From Welwitschia mirabilis (lineage: Eukaryota; Gnetophyta; Gnetopsida; Welwitschiales), in contig JBOZIK010000001.1 in assembly GCA_051453625.1 (NCBI GenBank), positions 138,344,248 to 138,408,247 on the forward strand: a DNA stretch of 64,000 nt, given 5' to 3'. The translations under genes and the position numbers were made by a program. This document shows, one piece after another, positions 45,193 to 57,100 of this stretch (positions are counted from its first letter, which is position 1; each line of letters starts with the position of its first letter). Below the pieces are notes generated by a model that saw nothing but the letters and a program-made list of their open reading frames with translations, did no database searches and was not told the DNA's origin.

Positions 45193-45808
45193 AAATGATT
45201 GAAAAACCCACTAGAGGAGCCCTTATTCTAGCACAAACTATTTACAAGATTTTTCTTCTCCCCCATAAATGATGGTTTAGTTCTAATGTTACATGATAGG
45301 TGGTTTAAAATATTTGATGATAATTTAACTAATTTTAAATAGAATTTGATGATTTGACATAGTTTGACTAAGCTTGACTAAGTTTAACTGGGTTTGAGTA
45401 TTTTTGACTATCGCTTTGACGAGGTTTGTCTACATTGAACTGAGTTTGAAGACTTCATGTTGACTGATTTTTAATCATTTGATTAAATTTGACCATTTAG
45501 ATGAATCATTTGACTTAGTTTGAAGGTTCAACTAAGTTTAACTAGGTTTGTTGAGTTAACTGAGTTTGAGTAATCTTGACTGAGTTTAAATATGATTTAA
45601 CTAACTTTGATTGTTTAAATAATAATAATTGGATTTGAGGATTTGGCTAATAGTAATGTAAAATAAAAAGTATTTGAATAAATAAGATGAAGCATAAGAC
45701 AGCTAAATTTTATTTTGCATGCATATGATTGTATTGATTATTTGATGATTTGCCTTTGAAAATGATTAAAAAACCCACAAAAGGGGCTCTCCTTCTAGCA
45801 CTAAACTA
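45193..45808. repeat. 48-bp direct repeat pair flanking TTGAC array
   Basis: The arms 45193-45240 and 45760-45808 share AAATGATT-AAAAACCCAC, a G-rich centre and TTCTAGCAC-AAACTA. They are about 565 bp apart. Confidence 0.75.
45345..45630. repeat. TTGAC-rich minisatellite, about 10-bp period
   Basis: Degenerate tandem array of TTTGACTAAG/TTTAACTGGG-like decamers. By eye it has nine TTGAC cores in about 230 bp; seven are followed by C or T (45364, 45374, 45404, 45460, 45489, 45510, 45576), which is the W-box form bound by WRKY factors. Confidence 0.8.
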
Positions 45809-45830
45809 TTGTAATGATTTTTTGCAATGT

Positions 45831-47319
45831 CAAATTCCTTAAGCTCCAAGTAATTTGGTAAATGATATTTTTTGCAGCTTAGGATTCAAGGCATTTTGGA
45901 AATTTGCAATATTTAAGAATTAAGATAACATTAAAACATCCTTTTACAATATTCACTATTAAAATATATTTAAAATATATTAAGGGTTTTTTGTAAAATG
46001 ATGTCTTTTTATGATTTAAAGGGGATTGGGGGGACAAGCGAAGGGAAAAATAAATAATTAAGATCTAATTTTATTAATTAAAACTTAACATTAATGAATG
46101 AAAAGGACCCAAACATTATCAAAAACATGCTAAAGAAGTATTCTAATAAGATATAGTAACAGTTTTTTGTTTTGTTGTATTAAAATTCAAATGCTTTATA
46201 ACTGATCATGCAGTTTCATAAATGCAAAAATTAATACATGAAATTCTTAAGGATGTATTTTCACATACAAGCATGTCAGATGAAATCTAAGAAATGGTAT
46301 ATAGATTTTTTCCCCATATTATGACTACATTATTAGAAAGAATAGAGTTCTTTAATAATAAAATGTAATGTAAATAATTTGTTAGGATGGCTTTCTAAAC
46401 TAAAGATTCACTTTGAAAATTATAGAATTTAAATTGCGATGAATTTGATTTCTCTCTGACTGTCTATCACAACCTTTCTATGTTTGAAATTTTGTATCTT
46501 TCCATTACCTTTATGCAAATGACAAAATAGGTAGTGAAAATGCCTCCTTTTTTGATCGATCCTTTGATTAAGCTCATTCTACTTGAAACCTTACTAGTGT
46601 TTTCTTTCTCTAAATTAAAGCTTGGCTTTCATGCTTTTGTGTTTTAATGAGTTAACAAATAAATAATAAATTAGAGAGTGTTGGTGCTACTACTTTTGCT
46701 TCTACTATTATCATATTTCATAGCTTAAGATGAATAAGACATAATAAATAAATGTTTAGATGCTCTTAAGTCTAATCCTCCTCTCTATTCTACTCTGTTC
46801 TCACCATTTCTTGTCCTCTACTTTTAGTGTTTCTTACTCTTTATGTCATGTCCTAAATTTTAAGACTTAAGATAAAACATTTTAAGGCTAATAATTCATG
46901 TTTAATCTCGAATGTTTTCTTTTATTTCTAATAGTTCATGAATATTATTTTGTGCTTTGCCTTATGCATTGCTCATTTTGGAAAATNNNNNNNNNNNNNN
47001 NNNNNNNNNNNNNNNNNNNNNNNNNNNNNNNNNNNNNNNNNNNNNNNNNNNNNNNNNNNNNNNNNNNNNNNNNNNNNNNNNNNNNNTACCTTATGTCATA
47101 TCATATTTTATTATATATTATATCATAATAATTACATTGCTTATATATTAAATCACATGATAGAACATGCATAATAGTACTTTATATTATATTAGTATTA
47201 CATGAACATACATCATAAGGGAAAACATGATGCATTTTCAAGTATAAGATAATGTTAGAAGTAAATCCACAATAAGATAAATGTTTAGATAAAATTAAAT
47301 AATTATTTTGACTTCGTAG
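45831..47319. other. Unassigned AT-rich stretch, possible LTR
   Basis: No gene recognised. The part right of the possible primer site could be the 5' LTR of the Tat/Ogre-like element, but no partner exists in the window. A 100-N gap lies at 46987-47086. Confidence 0.45.
46987..47086. other. Assembly gap, 100 N
   Basis: Run of exactly 100 N. The flanks are not duplicates, unlike several other gaps. Confidence 0.95.
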
Positions 47320-48960
47320 ATAAAGATGTTATAGTAGTTATTCATTGCCTAGTGTATTAACAATATATCGTTAGTGATTTTCTTTTTTATGATGTGATGG
47401 CATTTAGTGATAAATATATAGATATGTATACATGACATAATTTTGACTAAGCTCCTTTTTATTATTTGTTAACATTGTAAGCAATTTAATTTGAATATTT
47501 AGCTACTATGTTAGTATTATAAGAGGAGGGGTTATGGTTTTTCCTTATTATAATGGAATGTGTATATGTGATGCAAAGTAATTATATTGTGCATGGCATA
47601 GTTATCTAATGATGCAGGTCTAACACATTTCTTAGTGACTATGGTTACCTTAATGTATCTTATCACAATTCAGTTATGTATTCTTGAACTTATTATGTTA
47701 CATGTCCATGCTCGTGAATTGAATGATTTAGTTAGGTACTTATTATATTGTGTATAATGATATACCATTAGTGATTTTTCTATGATGCTCATTGAAAATG
47801 GCTAGACATAATTAGCTTTCTTATCCTTTAATTTCTAGTATACCAAGTCTTTTGAGACTAATGATTAAATTCAGTGGCATATGGACTAGTTCCTTTGGGC
47901 ATTTTATACATTTACATATAATTAGATTTATTATATCATGTTATAAAAGAGGCATTAATGAGACACCCTGTCGCATTGGCATATGTGTGTTTGTATACCT
48001 GTGTGTAAATCGCATTTCTACATAATGTTATACTATTGATATATCTCTTCTATTGGCTGATACTAAGATGAAGGAGAGATTTGAGGGATCTTTGTACATA
48101 CTTAGTTGATGGATCTACTAATGGTTACATATATATATATATATATTTCTTCCCTCCCATTGATGTAGATTAAGATAAGGGAGAGAGTCAAGGGATCTCT
48201 TAACATGCTTAGCTTTTATGTATCTAATGGATATTTTGGCTAAGTGACCAGGGGTTTCACTATATATACATTTGGATACCCATATATGATTTATGTTAAT
48301 ATACATATGCATTTTTTTTATTCATGCATTAGAATTCCTTATTAGGAATAATTGTTATAACCTTGAGATTTTCTAACCAGATGTCTTCTATATTTTTAGA
48401 CATAGCTCTGATGCTTATGGATATATATGTGTATAATAGCTTTTGGTAACATGTCATTTTAATATGTGATGATACTCTTTTTCTATTTGATTTGTATATT
48501 GCATTTCTTATAATGGTTTATGTTTAATTCTTCCCATATGCCACTGACACGAACTAACTTGATCTATCATATGCTCGTGCATACCAGTGGAGATGGGAAT
48601 GAGGTATAATATAGAACTATGTGTGTTCTAAACTCCTCTAGATGAGGATATGTAGGCATGATTTCTTGGCTGTTGTTGCAACCAATCATTCGACCACAAC
48701 TTACACACTTCTTAGTTGTATTCTTAAATGAGGTTTCTAAATAACCATAAGATAGAGTGTGGTGTTAATCAAGTGAGCTCTCCTCATATAGTTCTCCTGA
48801 TATGTATCATGTGGGAACTGAGAGGTAGTCTCTTAGTTACATATTGATTGGTCTACTACAATAATTAATCATGTCTTATAAGTTAATTTTGTTTTAAAGT
48901 TAAAAAAATTCCCATGTTTTTTATGCTTCTTAAGTCTAGTTTAAGATTGAGTTGTGACAT
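47320..48960. repeat. Repeat R3, copy 3 with internal duplication
   Basis: From 47580 it follows copies 1 and 2 to the end near 48960 (GAGTTGTGACA). The part 47320-47575 is a diverged extra copy of 47725-47990. The 60-bp tandem units are at about 48052-48110 and 48160-48220. No protein is recognised; the minus-strand frame at 48118-48312 is the mirror of a repeat frame in copy 1. Confidence 0.6.
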
Positions 48961-49192
48961 AAACCTTAGATCTTATGAAAATGAAAAAAACCTAATTTCA
49001 TTATTCATCATTGTTGCACATCTTCCAGATAACCAGGGGGATGATAAGACATTATTTTTAGTATGCAAATCAAAAAATGTAGAAAGAAAGATCTACATTT
49101 CTACTATAAAGATACAATGATACTTTAGACAAATACTTGAACTGAAATCCAAACTCTTATCTAAGAAATAACAATCCTTGAACTCCAAGCAT
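48961..49192 (-). mobile_element. Athila-like leader remnant
   Basis: Short noncoding stretch inside the primer-binding site of LTR-D, with a palindromic segment near 49015-49050 like those in the other leaders. The frame at 48914-49120 is not considered a gene. Confidence 0.45.
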
Positions 49193-49214
49193 CCTTCTCT
49201 AGAATTGGTGTCAA
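49193..49214 (-). other. Degenerate primer-binding site of LTR-D
   Basis: On the minus strand TTGACACCAATTCTAGAGAA, alignable with the site at 4438-4457 and in the same position relative to the LTR. Confidence 0.5.
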
Positions 49215-50397
49215 GATGTCATGGTGCATATTTGTGTAATATTTCATATTCTTATTAAATTCTATTAATCACAAATATATCTTGAAAAATAAAATACACT
49301 AATATAGATGATTATAACTTGAATTTCATACTCTATTGAGAAGGATTTAATAAGAAGAAAGAGAATTGATTTAAAATAAAATATCTATATGCCTTCTTAA
49401 TAGAATAAAATAACAATGCAAAGTAAACAATGCGGCTAAACACACTTATGAAAATAAGATGTAAAACTAATCTCAATAAAACATATATACCATTATCAAT
49501 TCAACCTGTTATGAAGATCAACCTTGTATAACTTGGATTAATGAAGATAATCATTACTAATTAACACCAAACTAATCTATCAAGTGTGTCAAATTAAATA
49601 TGAAAAATTATGCAATTTAATCTAGAAAATAAAATGAAATACCCCTAAACTATCAATATCAATCTTAAAAAATATTGTTCTCATGATCTATATCATAGAT
49701 AAAGCTATCATGGAATCATAAGTAACATAAATCATAATGGAGATGCACATAACAAAAGATATAAAAAAAGAAATAGAGTGTTAATTAGTTCAAACCAACA
49801 TCCATGGTATAAATAAGTAAAACCTCAATAAAGGATATACAACTCAACACCAAGAAAAATATCTCTCTATAACGATAAGAATGGATCTCCTACCTTTGAT
49901 CTCCTATCATGAGAATTTTTAATGTTAAAGAAGATAAAGTTATAGTTAAGAACAAAGGAAATCCTAATGGTTACAAAAGAAGGTGCATCATACATGAGAA
50001 AAGATTAATGAATAGTTATATTTAAGTATCATTCTATGGAGTGTTCAAATGTCACAAAAGAAGAACAAGATCCACATTAGCCGTTATTTTGACCTAGTAA
50101 CCATCCCACTTAGCATAACTTCTTCTATTATCCATACTATCATCTAGGTGATAAGGTGGATAATGTGCTTTGTAAAGATTTTTTTATGTTAGCTTAGCCT
50201 CTTCGATTATAGGATTTTTTTCTTTAGATAGTAACTATTTCAATTTTTCTTAGATGTTGTTAAATATAATGAAGATTGCATGTTTTCATGATATTTTCTT
50301 TAGCTCTCCATTATTGTAGAAACTCAATAAAACCCTATCTAATATCTTACAAAACTACTCAAAGTTCCCTATCAAATATATAAAATTTGATAGCCCA
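49215..50397 (-). repeat. Athila-like LTR-D (5' LTR)
   Basis: Aligns with LTR-C over almost the whole length. Minus-strand start at 50397 (TGGGCTATCAAATTT), end beside the primer site. A near zero-loop palindrome is at 50129-50162, the equivalent of 17731-17764 in LTR-C. Its right end touches the LINE remnant. Confidence 0.65.
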
Positions 50398-52290
50398 AGA
50401 TTAGATTTTATTTATTTAAAATTTAATTTATCATCAATTGATAATCAAATGATGCAACATCTACCTTCTTAGGCCTCTCCTAAGAGATATTCCTACAATT
50501 TTTGAATCAGCCCCAAATTCTTTCTATTAATTTTACCTTTGAATTTTATTATGAAGGAATGTTAAATGTTTATCCTTATCCTTCCCTTTAATGTAAAAAT
50601 AAATTTAAAATATAGTTCTTTTAGTGTTGAGTTATTTCCATCTTGAACTGTGAGTCTATTTACAAACTCTACTAGTAGTCCTTAAGGCTACTACAACTTA
50701 TCCTTTCTAATACCACCTTTTGCATTTTTGAGAGTTCTTATTTAAAAAATCTATCTACATTGGCATGACTCATAAAGAAGGGTAATAACAATTTCTCTTT
50801 CTACCATAGCCTTATGACCTATGCTATGAGTTATGTTGTGATTAGAGCTTTACACCTACTCACAACTAAATTCCCTCTTACTGTCACCTTAGTGAAGTCA
50901 AATCTGGAGTTCTCTTTTAGGTCTAGAAGTAGAGTCCATCTAATTTCCTTAATTCTTTTTCATAACTTTCTAGTATTTTAGAATTTTATATCATCAAGTG
51001 GCTTAAATTTTTGGTGCTTTTCAATTTCTTGAAGAATTTAAAAGCTAGCAATCTGATGATTTATAATCTTAATTGTATCTCCCATGTTCTAAAACTATAA
51101 TGCAAAGATTATTCTTTTTTTCATGATTTAAATATACCCTATGGTTATCTCATTAAACTTGCTATGAAATGAAAAATGTCTTCCCAATAAACTCCTTTTT
51201 TTATATGCTCATAAACTATAAAAGTGAAAGAACATTCTCAAGATAGCTGAAGAGTCATCTCTGCTACTCCACATACTTGAAAACTTTTGAGAATGTTTAC
51301 TTATCTCATCCTAAGCCTAGTTATCATTGAAGCTTTGTTCTTTAAAATTAACCATTTAAGTACTACATATTTTCCTATAGTACATTTTTGCCATTTATCT
51401 TTTAAAAATTTATTAACTTCCTAGATCTTAATTAGAAGTACTTTTGAAGAAGTTCTTATGCCCATATCTTGATCTTTTATCCCTCTCATCATTTATGATA
51501 ATATCTGCATTACTTCAAAGTTTGTTTAATTTTTCAATTGTTGTGTTGATTGTCATATTGACCTCTTAATTATTATTTACTATATTATGGTACTATTTTA
51601 TCCTTAGTTTTACGTTTAATTTAAATAAAAAATTTACTCTTCTTAAGTTTAGGAACTCATTTACTAGCTTATTATTGATAAAGTTTGAGGGCTACAAAGG
51701 AATATTTCCTCTCCCTATTAACCACCTACATATTGTTTCCAACTACTTCATACCTTTATATAAAGCTTTTTAGAATGGGGAGATTTCACTATTTGCCTCC
51801 TAATCCTTATAGTTTCTTCTTAATAGTTTCTTTCATGATGGATCTTCTCCCTCTTTTAATTTTATAATCAAGTTAACTCTAGCTAAGAAAATACTCTCTT
51901 TAATGTCCTTGATCTTCCAGTCTTCTAATTCTATTAGTTTGGCTATCTCATTTTAAGCTAGTACATGGAATTTTTTTCCACCTTTTTCATTGACCTGTTT
52001 AAAGTTCCTAATAAGTTGATTCAGCATGGCTTTAACTATTTCTAGTACAATAGTACTAGAGATACTATACTTAGCAATTGCTAATGTAATAAAGTTTGTT
52101 AGAATAATCTACCCTTTTCTAAAGGGAGAAATAACATTCTAAGAGTTTCATCTTTTTCTGATATTCTATGTTAAATCCTCCTAAGATAATATGTTATTTC
52201 ATTAAAAAGGTAGTATCCCCAAGTAAGAATCCTTTTCCATCTGTTTTCAATCCCTAATGTTCTTTTTATGAGTTTGAATCTTTCTTATTT
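50398..52290 (-). pseudogene. LINE ORF2, part after RT catalytic box (left piece)
   Basis: The minus strand from 52240 to 51650 reads SYLGILPF, AMLNQLIRNFKQ, GGKKFHVLA and DIKESIFLARVNLIIKLKEGEDP, which follow the post-RT region of plant L1-like ORF2 (YLG-PL, then IR-F-WGG, KKFH, GGLGIRD-like segments). Further left the homology fades and the C-terminal end with any poly-A is not identifiable. It continues the piece at 58487-60600 after removal of the copia element. Confidence 0.65.
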
Positions 52291-53223
52291 GATGAAATAA
52301 AATCTTATTTTAATAAAATAACCTAATATTCAACAAATCGAAAGGTAGTTAAGCATTAATTAGACCTATAATTGAAGTATGGAATATGATCAAGTTGAAT
52401 TCACTTAAGATACTAAAACATCTATTATTGTTAAAGCTTATTAAAGTAGAAATGGAAAATTTATCAATCTTTCAAGCACTTAATCAAGCATCAAGCACAA
52501 AATGGAGCATAAATGAAGCATACTAAAAATGAATCTTTAATTTGATGGAATTATATTCATCTCTTCTAGAGTTATTATGCTCCTCTAAAATTTATGCTTA
52601 TTTACATTCTTTTATACTTGAANNNNNNNNNNNNNNNNNNNNNNNNNNNNNNNNNNNNNNNNNNNNNNNNNNNNNNNNNNNNNNNNNNNNNNNNNNNNNN
52701 NNNNNNNNNNNNNNNNNNNNNNNNNNNNNNNNNNNNNNNNNNNNNNNNNNNNNNNNNNNNNNNNNNNNNNNNNNNNNNNNNNNNNNNNNNNNNNNNNNNN
52801 NNNNNNNNNNNNNNNNNNNNNNNNNNNNNNNNNNNNNNNNNNNNNNNNNNNNNNNNNNNNNNNNNNNNNNNNNNNNNNNNNNNNNNNNNNNNNNNNNNNN
52901 NNNNNNNNNNNNNNNNNNNNNNNNNNNNNNNNNNNNNNNNNNNNNNNNNNNNNNNNNNNNNNNNNNNNNNNNNNNNNNNNNNNNNNNNNNNNNNNNNNNN
53001 NNNNNNNNNNNNNNNNNNNNNNNNNNNNNNNNNNNNNNNNNNNNNNNNNNNNNNNNNNNNNNNNNNNNNNNNNNNNNNNNNNNNNNNNNNNNNNNNNNNN
53101 NNNNNNNNNNNNNNNNNNNNNNNNNNNNNNNGCCAATTTCTTTTTCTTAAAAACATAACTTCCAAAAACGTATGTTGACATAACATGGAAAATAAACCTA
53201 TCTAACTAATTGACACTAAGGCA
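52291..53223 (-). repeat. 3' LTR of copia inserted in LINE
   Basis: Matches 58034-58486 in the same orientation across both sides of a 509-N gap. On the minus strand it begins near TGCCTTAGTGTCAATTAG. Borders are accurate to about 10 bp. Confidence 0.8.
52623..53131. other. Assembly gap, 509 N
   Basis: The intact LTR copy at 58034-58486 has only about 50 bp at this place, so the true gap may be tiny or hides an insertion. Confidence 0.9.
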
Positions 53224-53560
53224 TACATGAAATTCTTCATATGATAATCCATTCTTTGTAATGATGTAATTAGAATTAGAATCTTTAACTTGAATCAAGT
53301 TTATCCTTGAAAAGAAATTCTTCATCGTAAATGGAGGTATCCTTCTTATCATGAGACCTATCCATTGTTCTTGTGCTAAAACATACATGGATCTTAGAAT
53401 GACTCCCTTAAATTTATCTTTGATGAAATAGTATTTGATTTCAATGTGCTTTGGCATATTGTAAAGGGTATTAAGAAAGTAAAATGGTTGACCTATCATC
53501 AATAAACATATCATTGACGTCTCCACATTAATTTGTAAGTATTTAATAATTTCAAAATCT
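53224..53560 (-). pseudogene. Copia RNase H, C-terminal end of pol
   Basis: The open fragment 53206-53526 contains KHIEIKYYFIKDK, equivalent to the H-RTKHI-I-YHFIRD box of copia RNase H, followed by the last segment of pol. It lies directly before the 3' LTR. The upstream catalytic boxes are in broken frames to about 53780. Confidence 0.75.
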
Positions 53561-54880
53561 AGAATACATGTTGCAAGGAATTAGCTATAGAAATATGTTC
53601 ATCCTTAGTTGATGACAATGAAACCAAAATTTGTTTTTTTACTTTTCCAATAAATTGGATTATTACCCTAAAAAATTATAGCACTTGAAGTGGATTTTCT
53701 ATCATCTAGACTTTCATCCCAATTAGTGTTAGAAAAATAATATAATATTTTATTTTATTTTTTAAAATTTAAGCCCTAATTCAAAGTTTTTAACACATAC
53801 CTAGTATAATCAAATGATTTTTTCTTAATTCAACCATAATATACTCATAAATGAAGTTGCAAACTCAATATCTTATCTAGTATGACAAAGAAACCTAAGA
53901 TAACCAATTAAAATTCTATATAGTGATGCATTAATTCTTATTAAGCTATAATTCTTGGTAATTTTTAAATTATAAGATAAAAGTGTTGATGTTACCTTTA
54001 TATCATGAAGGCCATACTTTTCCATGATGGCTTATACAAACTTAGTTTGATGGATGCACATATATTCTTTACCTTGGTTAACTTGAATGCAAAGAAAAAT
54101 ACTTCAAAATGCCTAAATCTTTCATCTTAAATTCATATGTCATATTCTCTTTGAATTAATCAATCAACCTTGTGAGAATTCAAAGAACACAATATCATCA
54201 ACATAAAGAGAGATCACAATGAACTCACTATTTTTATGTTTGAAATATAATCTATGCTCTAAAATGCATGATTTATAGATTATTTTGATAAGGTAATTAT
54301 TAATTATCTTGAAGCATGTCCTTGGAGCTTAATTCAACCATATAGGAACTTTTTTAACTAATAAATCTTGTACTCTTAGCCTTTGATAACATATCCTTTA
54401 GGCTGCAAAATATATACCTCTTCTTCTAAGTAACCATTAAGGAAAAGCATTGTTTACATTTATTTGACATAGCTTGTGCCCACCATGTATAGCCAATGAA
54501 ATCATCATTTTGATTATTTCAAACCTTACCACCAGTGCAAATATTTCTTCATAATTAAATTGTTTCTTTTATTTGTAGCCTCTTACTACCAACCTTGCCT
54601 TGTAATCCTTGACATTATAATTTTCATCTAATTTTGTCTTGTAAATCCATTTTGAATCAACTATCTTCTTACCTTTTGGCCTATTAGCAATCTTCCATGT
54701 ATCATTCTTCATTATGACTACCATTTCTTTGTCCATTGTTGCTTTCCAAATTAGAGATGCAAGTGCTTCATCAACTAAATTTGACTCGCTTACTAATGCT
54801 AAATAAGCAACATGAGTATAGTTTACCTGTCTGCTTATAAACCTTCTATTGAAGTTTTGATTAAGCATTTGAATTAGATG
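53561..54880 (-). pseudogene. Copia reverse transcriptase
   Basis: The open fragment 54569-54868 reads NDTWKIANRPKGKKIVDSKW, then YKTKLDENYNV and YKARLVVRGYK, the N-terminal RT blocks of copia. The catalytic box SLYVDDIVFFE survives with both Asp (YVDD at 54193-54204). Downstream HQTKFV is recognisable. Many stops and frameshifts. Confidence 0.85.
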
Positions 54881-54999
54881 AGGATCTTTTAAAAATTTAA
54901 TGAAATTTGTGCTTGATTGAAGGTGGCTTTTGGTTTACATTATTTTCTTCATCCATGAAAGATCCAAGTCCAAAATTAAATCCATCAAACTTTACATAT

Positions 55000-55950
55000 T
55001 TTGAAATGAAATATTCTAATTGATAGGATTAAAATAATGGTATGCATAATATTTGATATCATAGCCAATAAAAATATATTTTTTATTTCTTTCATTTAGC
55101 TTTAATGTTAATTAATTTAAAATATGCATCTAACATATGCAACCAAATATTTTTATATGATATAGCACTTGTGCTCTTTTGAAAATAATCTCATAAGGTG
55201 TCTTACATTAATTGCCTAATGTAATAGCTCTATTAAGAAGATAATTTGCTATTGCAATGGCCTCACTCTAATGTGTAGTTGGCAACTTAGCTTGAGAAAT
55301 CCAAAATCTAGCCCTTTCTTATATTATGTCATTTTTCCATTCTGTAATGCCATTAGATTAAGGAGAATAGGCACATGTGGTTTACTTTTAAATGTTACAT
55401 TCATTACAAAACTACATAGATTCTTCATTCACAAATTCATCACCTTTGTCACTCATAATTGCTTTGATTTTTATGTTTAATTTATTTTCAACACTGTTCT
55501 TGAAATATTTGAAGATGGAGAAAGCCTCATTTTTGAATTCAATAAGAAAGACCAAGAATATCTTAAATAATCATCGATAATAAATCCAAAAATACCTAGA
55601 GCCTTTGAATGTAGAAGTTCTTAGTGGCCTAGTAATATTCATGTGAACTAGCTTTAATGGTTGTATATTTCTCTCCATTGTGCTATTATGAGAACCTGCC
55701 TTTTGTTTGCCTTTAATGCATGTTTCATATATTTCATTTAGAATGGAAGATAATTTGATTTTCAACACACTTTATTCCTTTTTCATCATCATAATATTTT
55801 AATATGTGTAACAGTCTAATCTCATATGTCATAAAATTGAATCATTTTTAATCAAAAGAGACATAGGAATTAATTCTGACCTTTTTAGTGCTTATTATTT
55901 ATGTAAGATAATTAATGCATAAATCTAATTTGTTAGTCTGTTTAGATTAT
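55000..55950 (-). pseudogene. Copia integrase
   Basis: The fragment 55571-55768 reads GKQKAGSHNSTMERNIQPL, then VHMNITRPLRT, where the first catalytic Asp is Asn. Then MSDKGDEF near 55455 (second Asp kept), YSP-SNGITEWKND near 55340 (Glu kept) and LLNRAIT near 55220. The order proves copia. Overlapping plus-strand frames are shadows. Confidence 0.85.
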
Positions 55951-56049
55951 ATGTAATGCCTTGTTTATCTCTAATTATGTAATCGACCTCATCAAATAAA
56001 ACTTTGATTTCTTTTACCACCATTTATCCAACAAAAAGAAGAGAATTAA

Positions 56050-56260
56050 ACAAATTTAAAAAATAAAAAACATCATTGAACTTAATGTACCTACCATCAT
56101 TTAAGGTAAGATTAACATTACCAATGCCTTCAACTTTAATAAGTGTAACATCTTACACTTTAATAGGACTTAAATCCATGGGCTTAAAATTTTAAAATAT
56201 GTCTCTATAAGGTGTCATGTAATTGGAACAACCACTATCAAAAACCCATGTAGAAGAATC
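56050..56260 (-). pseudogene. Copia protease
   Basis: WVFDSGCSNYMTPYRDIF with the catalytic Asp at 56238-56240, then VEGIGNVNLTLNDG, the usual G-G box of copia proteases. Stops are present between the boxes. Confidence 0.8.
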
Positions 56261-57100
56261 AAGATATTTTTAGTGATTGTTGATTAATTTAAAGGCCCTC
56301 TTTTACTTCCTTTTCCTTTATCATTTTTCACCTGTGATGAAGTTTAGAAACCATCATCTACGAATTTAGATGTATTGTCTTCAATTTCAAGGATGAAAAG
56401 CTAATCTTTCATCAATTATTCTTTAGTATGACTTGATTTTTCATAATTTGTGCACCAAACATAACTTTTCTTTGACTTTAATTTTTTCCATATGATGAAG
56501 GTTTATTGGAAGAGAAATTTCCTCTTCCTCTAAAATTGTATTGTCTTCTACCTCTTGGATTTGAACCTCTTCCTCTTTGTTGTCCTCTAAAACTATAATT
56601 TTCACCTCTAACATTCTAAAACTTTTATGTCTCTTTCCCTCTTTCACTTTGATAATTTATTCTTCCTTTATCTCTTTTGTTTTTTCCTCCTATAACATGT
56701 TGATTTCTTGCTAAAAAAGCATTATTATTTGAGCTGTCATATATTTTCAAATCCCTCAAGGTCATTAATTGAGTAACTAACTTATTGATTATGTAGACAT
56801 TAAGATCCTTGATTTGGAAAGTGGTGATCATGCACTACCTGTTTCTATGATCATTATAGAATGACCGAATTAACTTATTAAGTGATTTTCCTCTTTAAAT
56901 ATAAACATCATTAAATTTCTTTGTATACCTCATTTTCTTGATTTATCTATTTTGAACTGTGATTTTAAATTCTGGTTGAATTTGATTCCAATGCTTCTTA
57001 CATGTGCCTCTTATAATTATTCTTGTATCCATAAATTTTAATATTGAAGTGTATATTACAATTTTAGCTAATGAATCTTTCTTATGTTTTATTTTTTGTT
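56261..57100 (-). pseudogene. Copia gag, C-terminal part
   Basis: Open fragments 56625-56831 and 56441-56647 (overlapping in different frames, so a frameshift) include a basic arginine-rich stretch GGKNKRDKGR and a glutamate-rich segment. A degenerate zinc knuckle YVWCTNYEKSSHTKE lies near 56420-56465, with one Cys replaced by Tyr. The N-terminal coat domain is not clearly readable. Confidence 0.6.

Larger units (their letters stand above)
44975..45830 (-). mobile_element. Leader of Tat/Ogre-like element with repeats
   Basis: No gene. It contains two copies of a 48-bp motif (45193-45240 and 45760-45808) that on the minus strand reads like GTGCTAGAAGGAGAG, possibly a primer-binding region, and between them the TTGAC-rich array. 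Which copy marks the LTR border is not clear. Confidence 0.5.

Noticed and set aside
45345-45630. CRISPR-like regular repeat
   Set aside because: Period of about 10 bp with no spacers, in plant retroelement DNA; a degenerate minisatellite.
48118-48312. Minus-strand 64-codon frame similar to the frame at 31512-31694
   Set aside because: The similarity is due to the shared repeat R3; the frame is antisense, short and interrupted by a TA run in copy 2.
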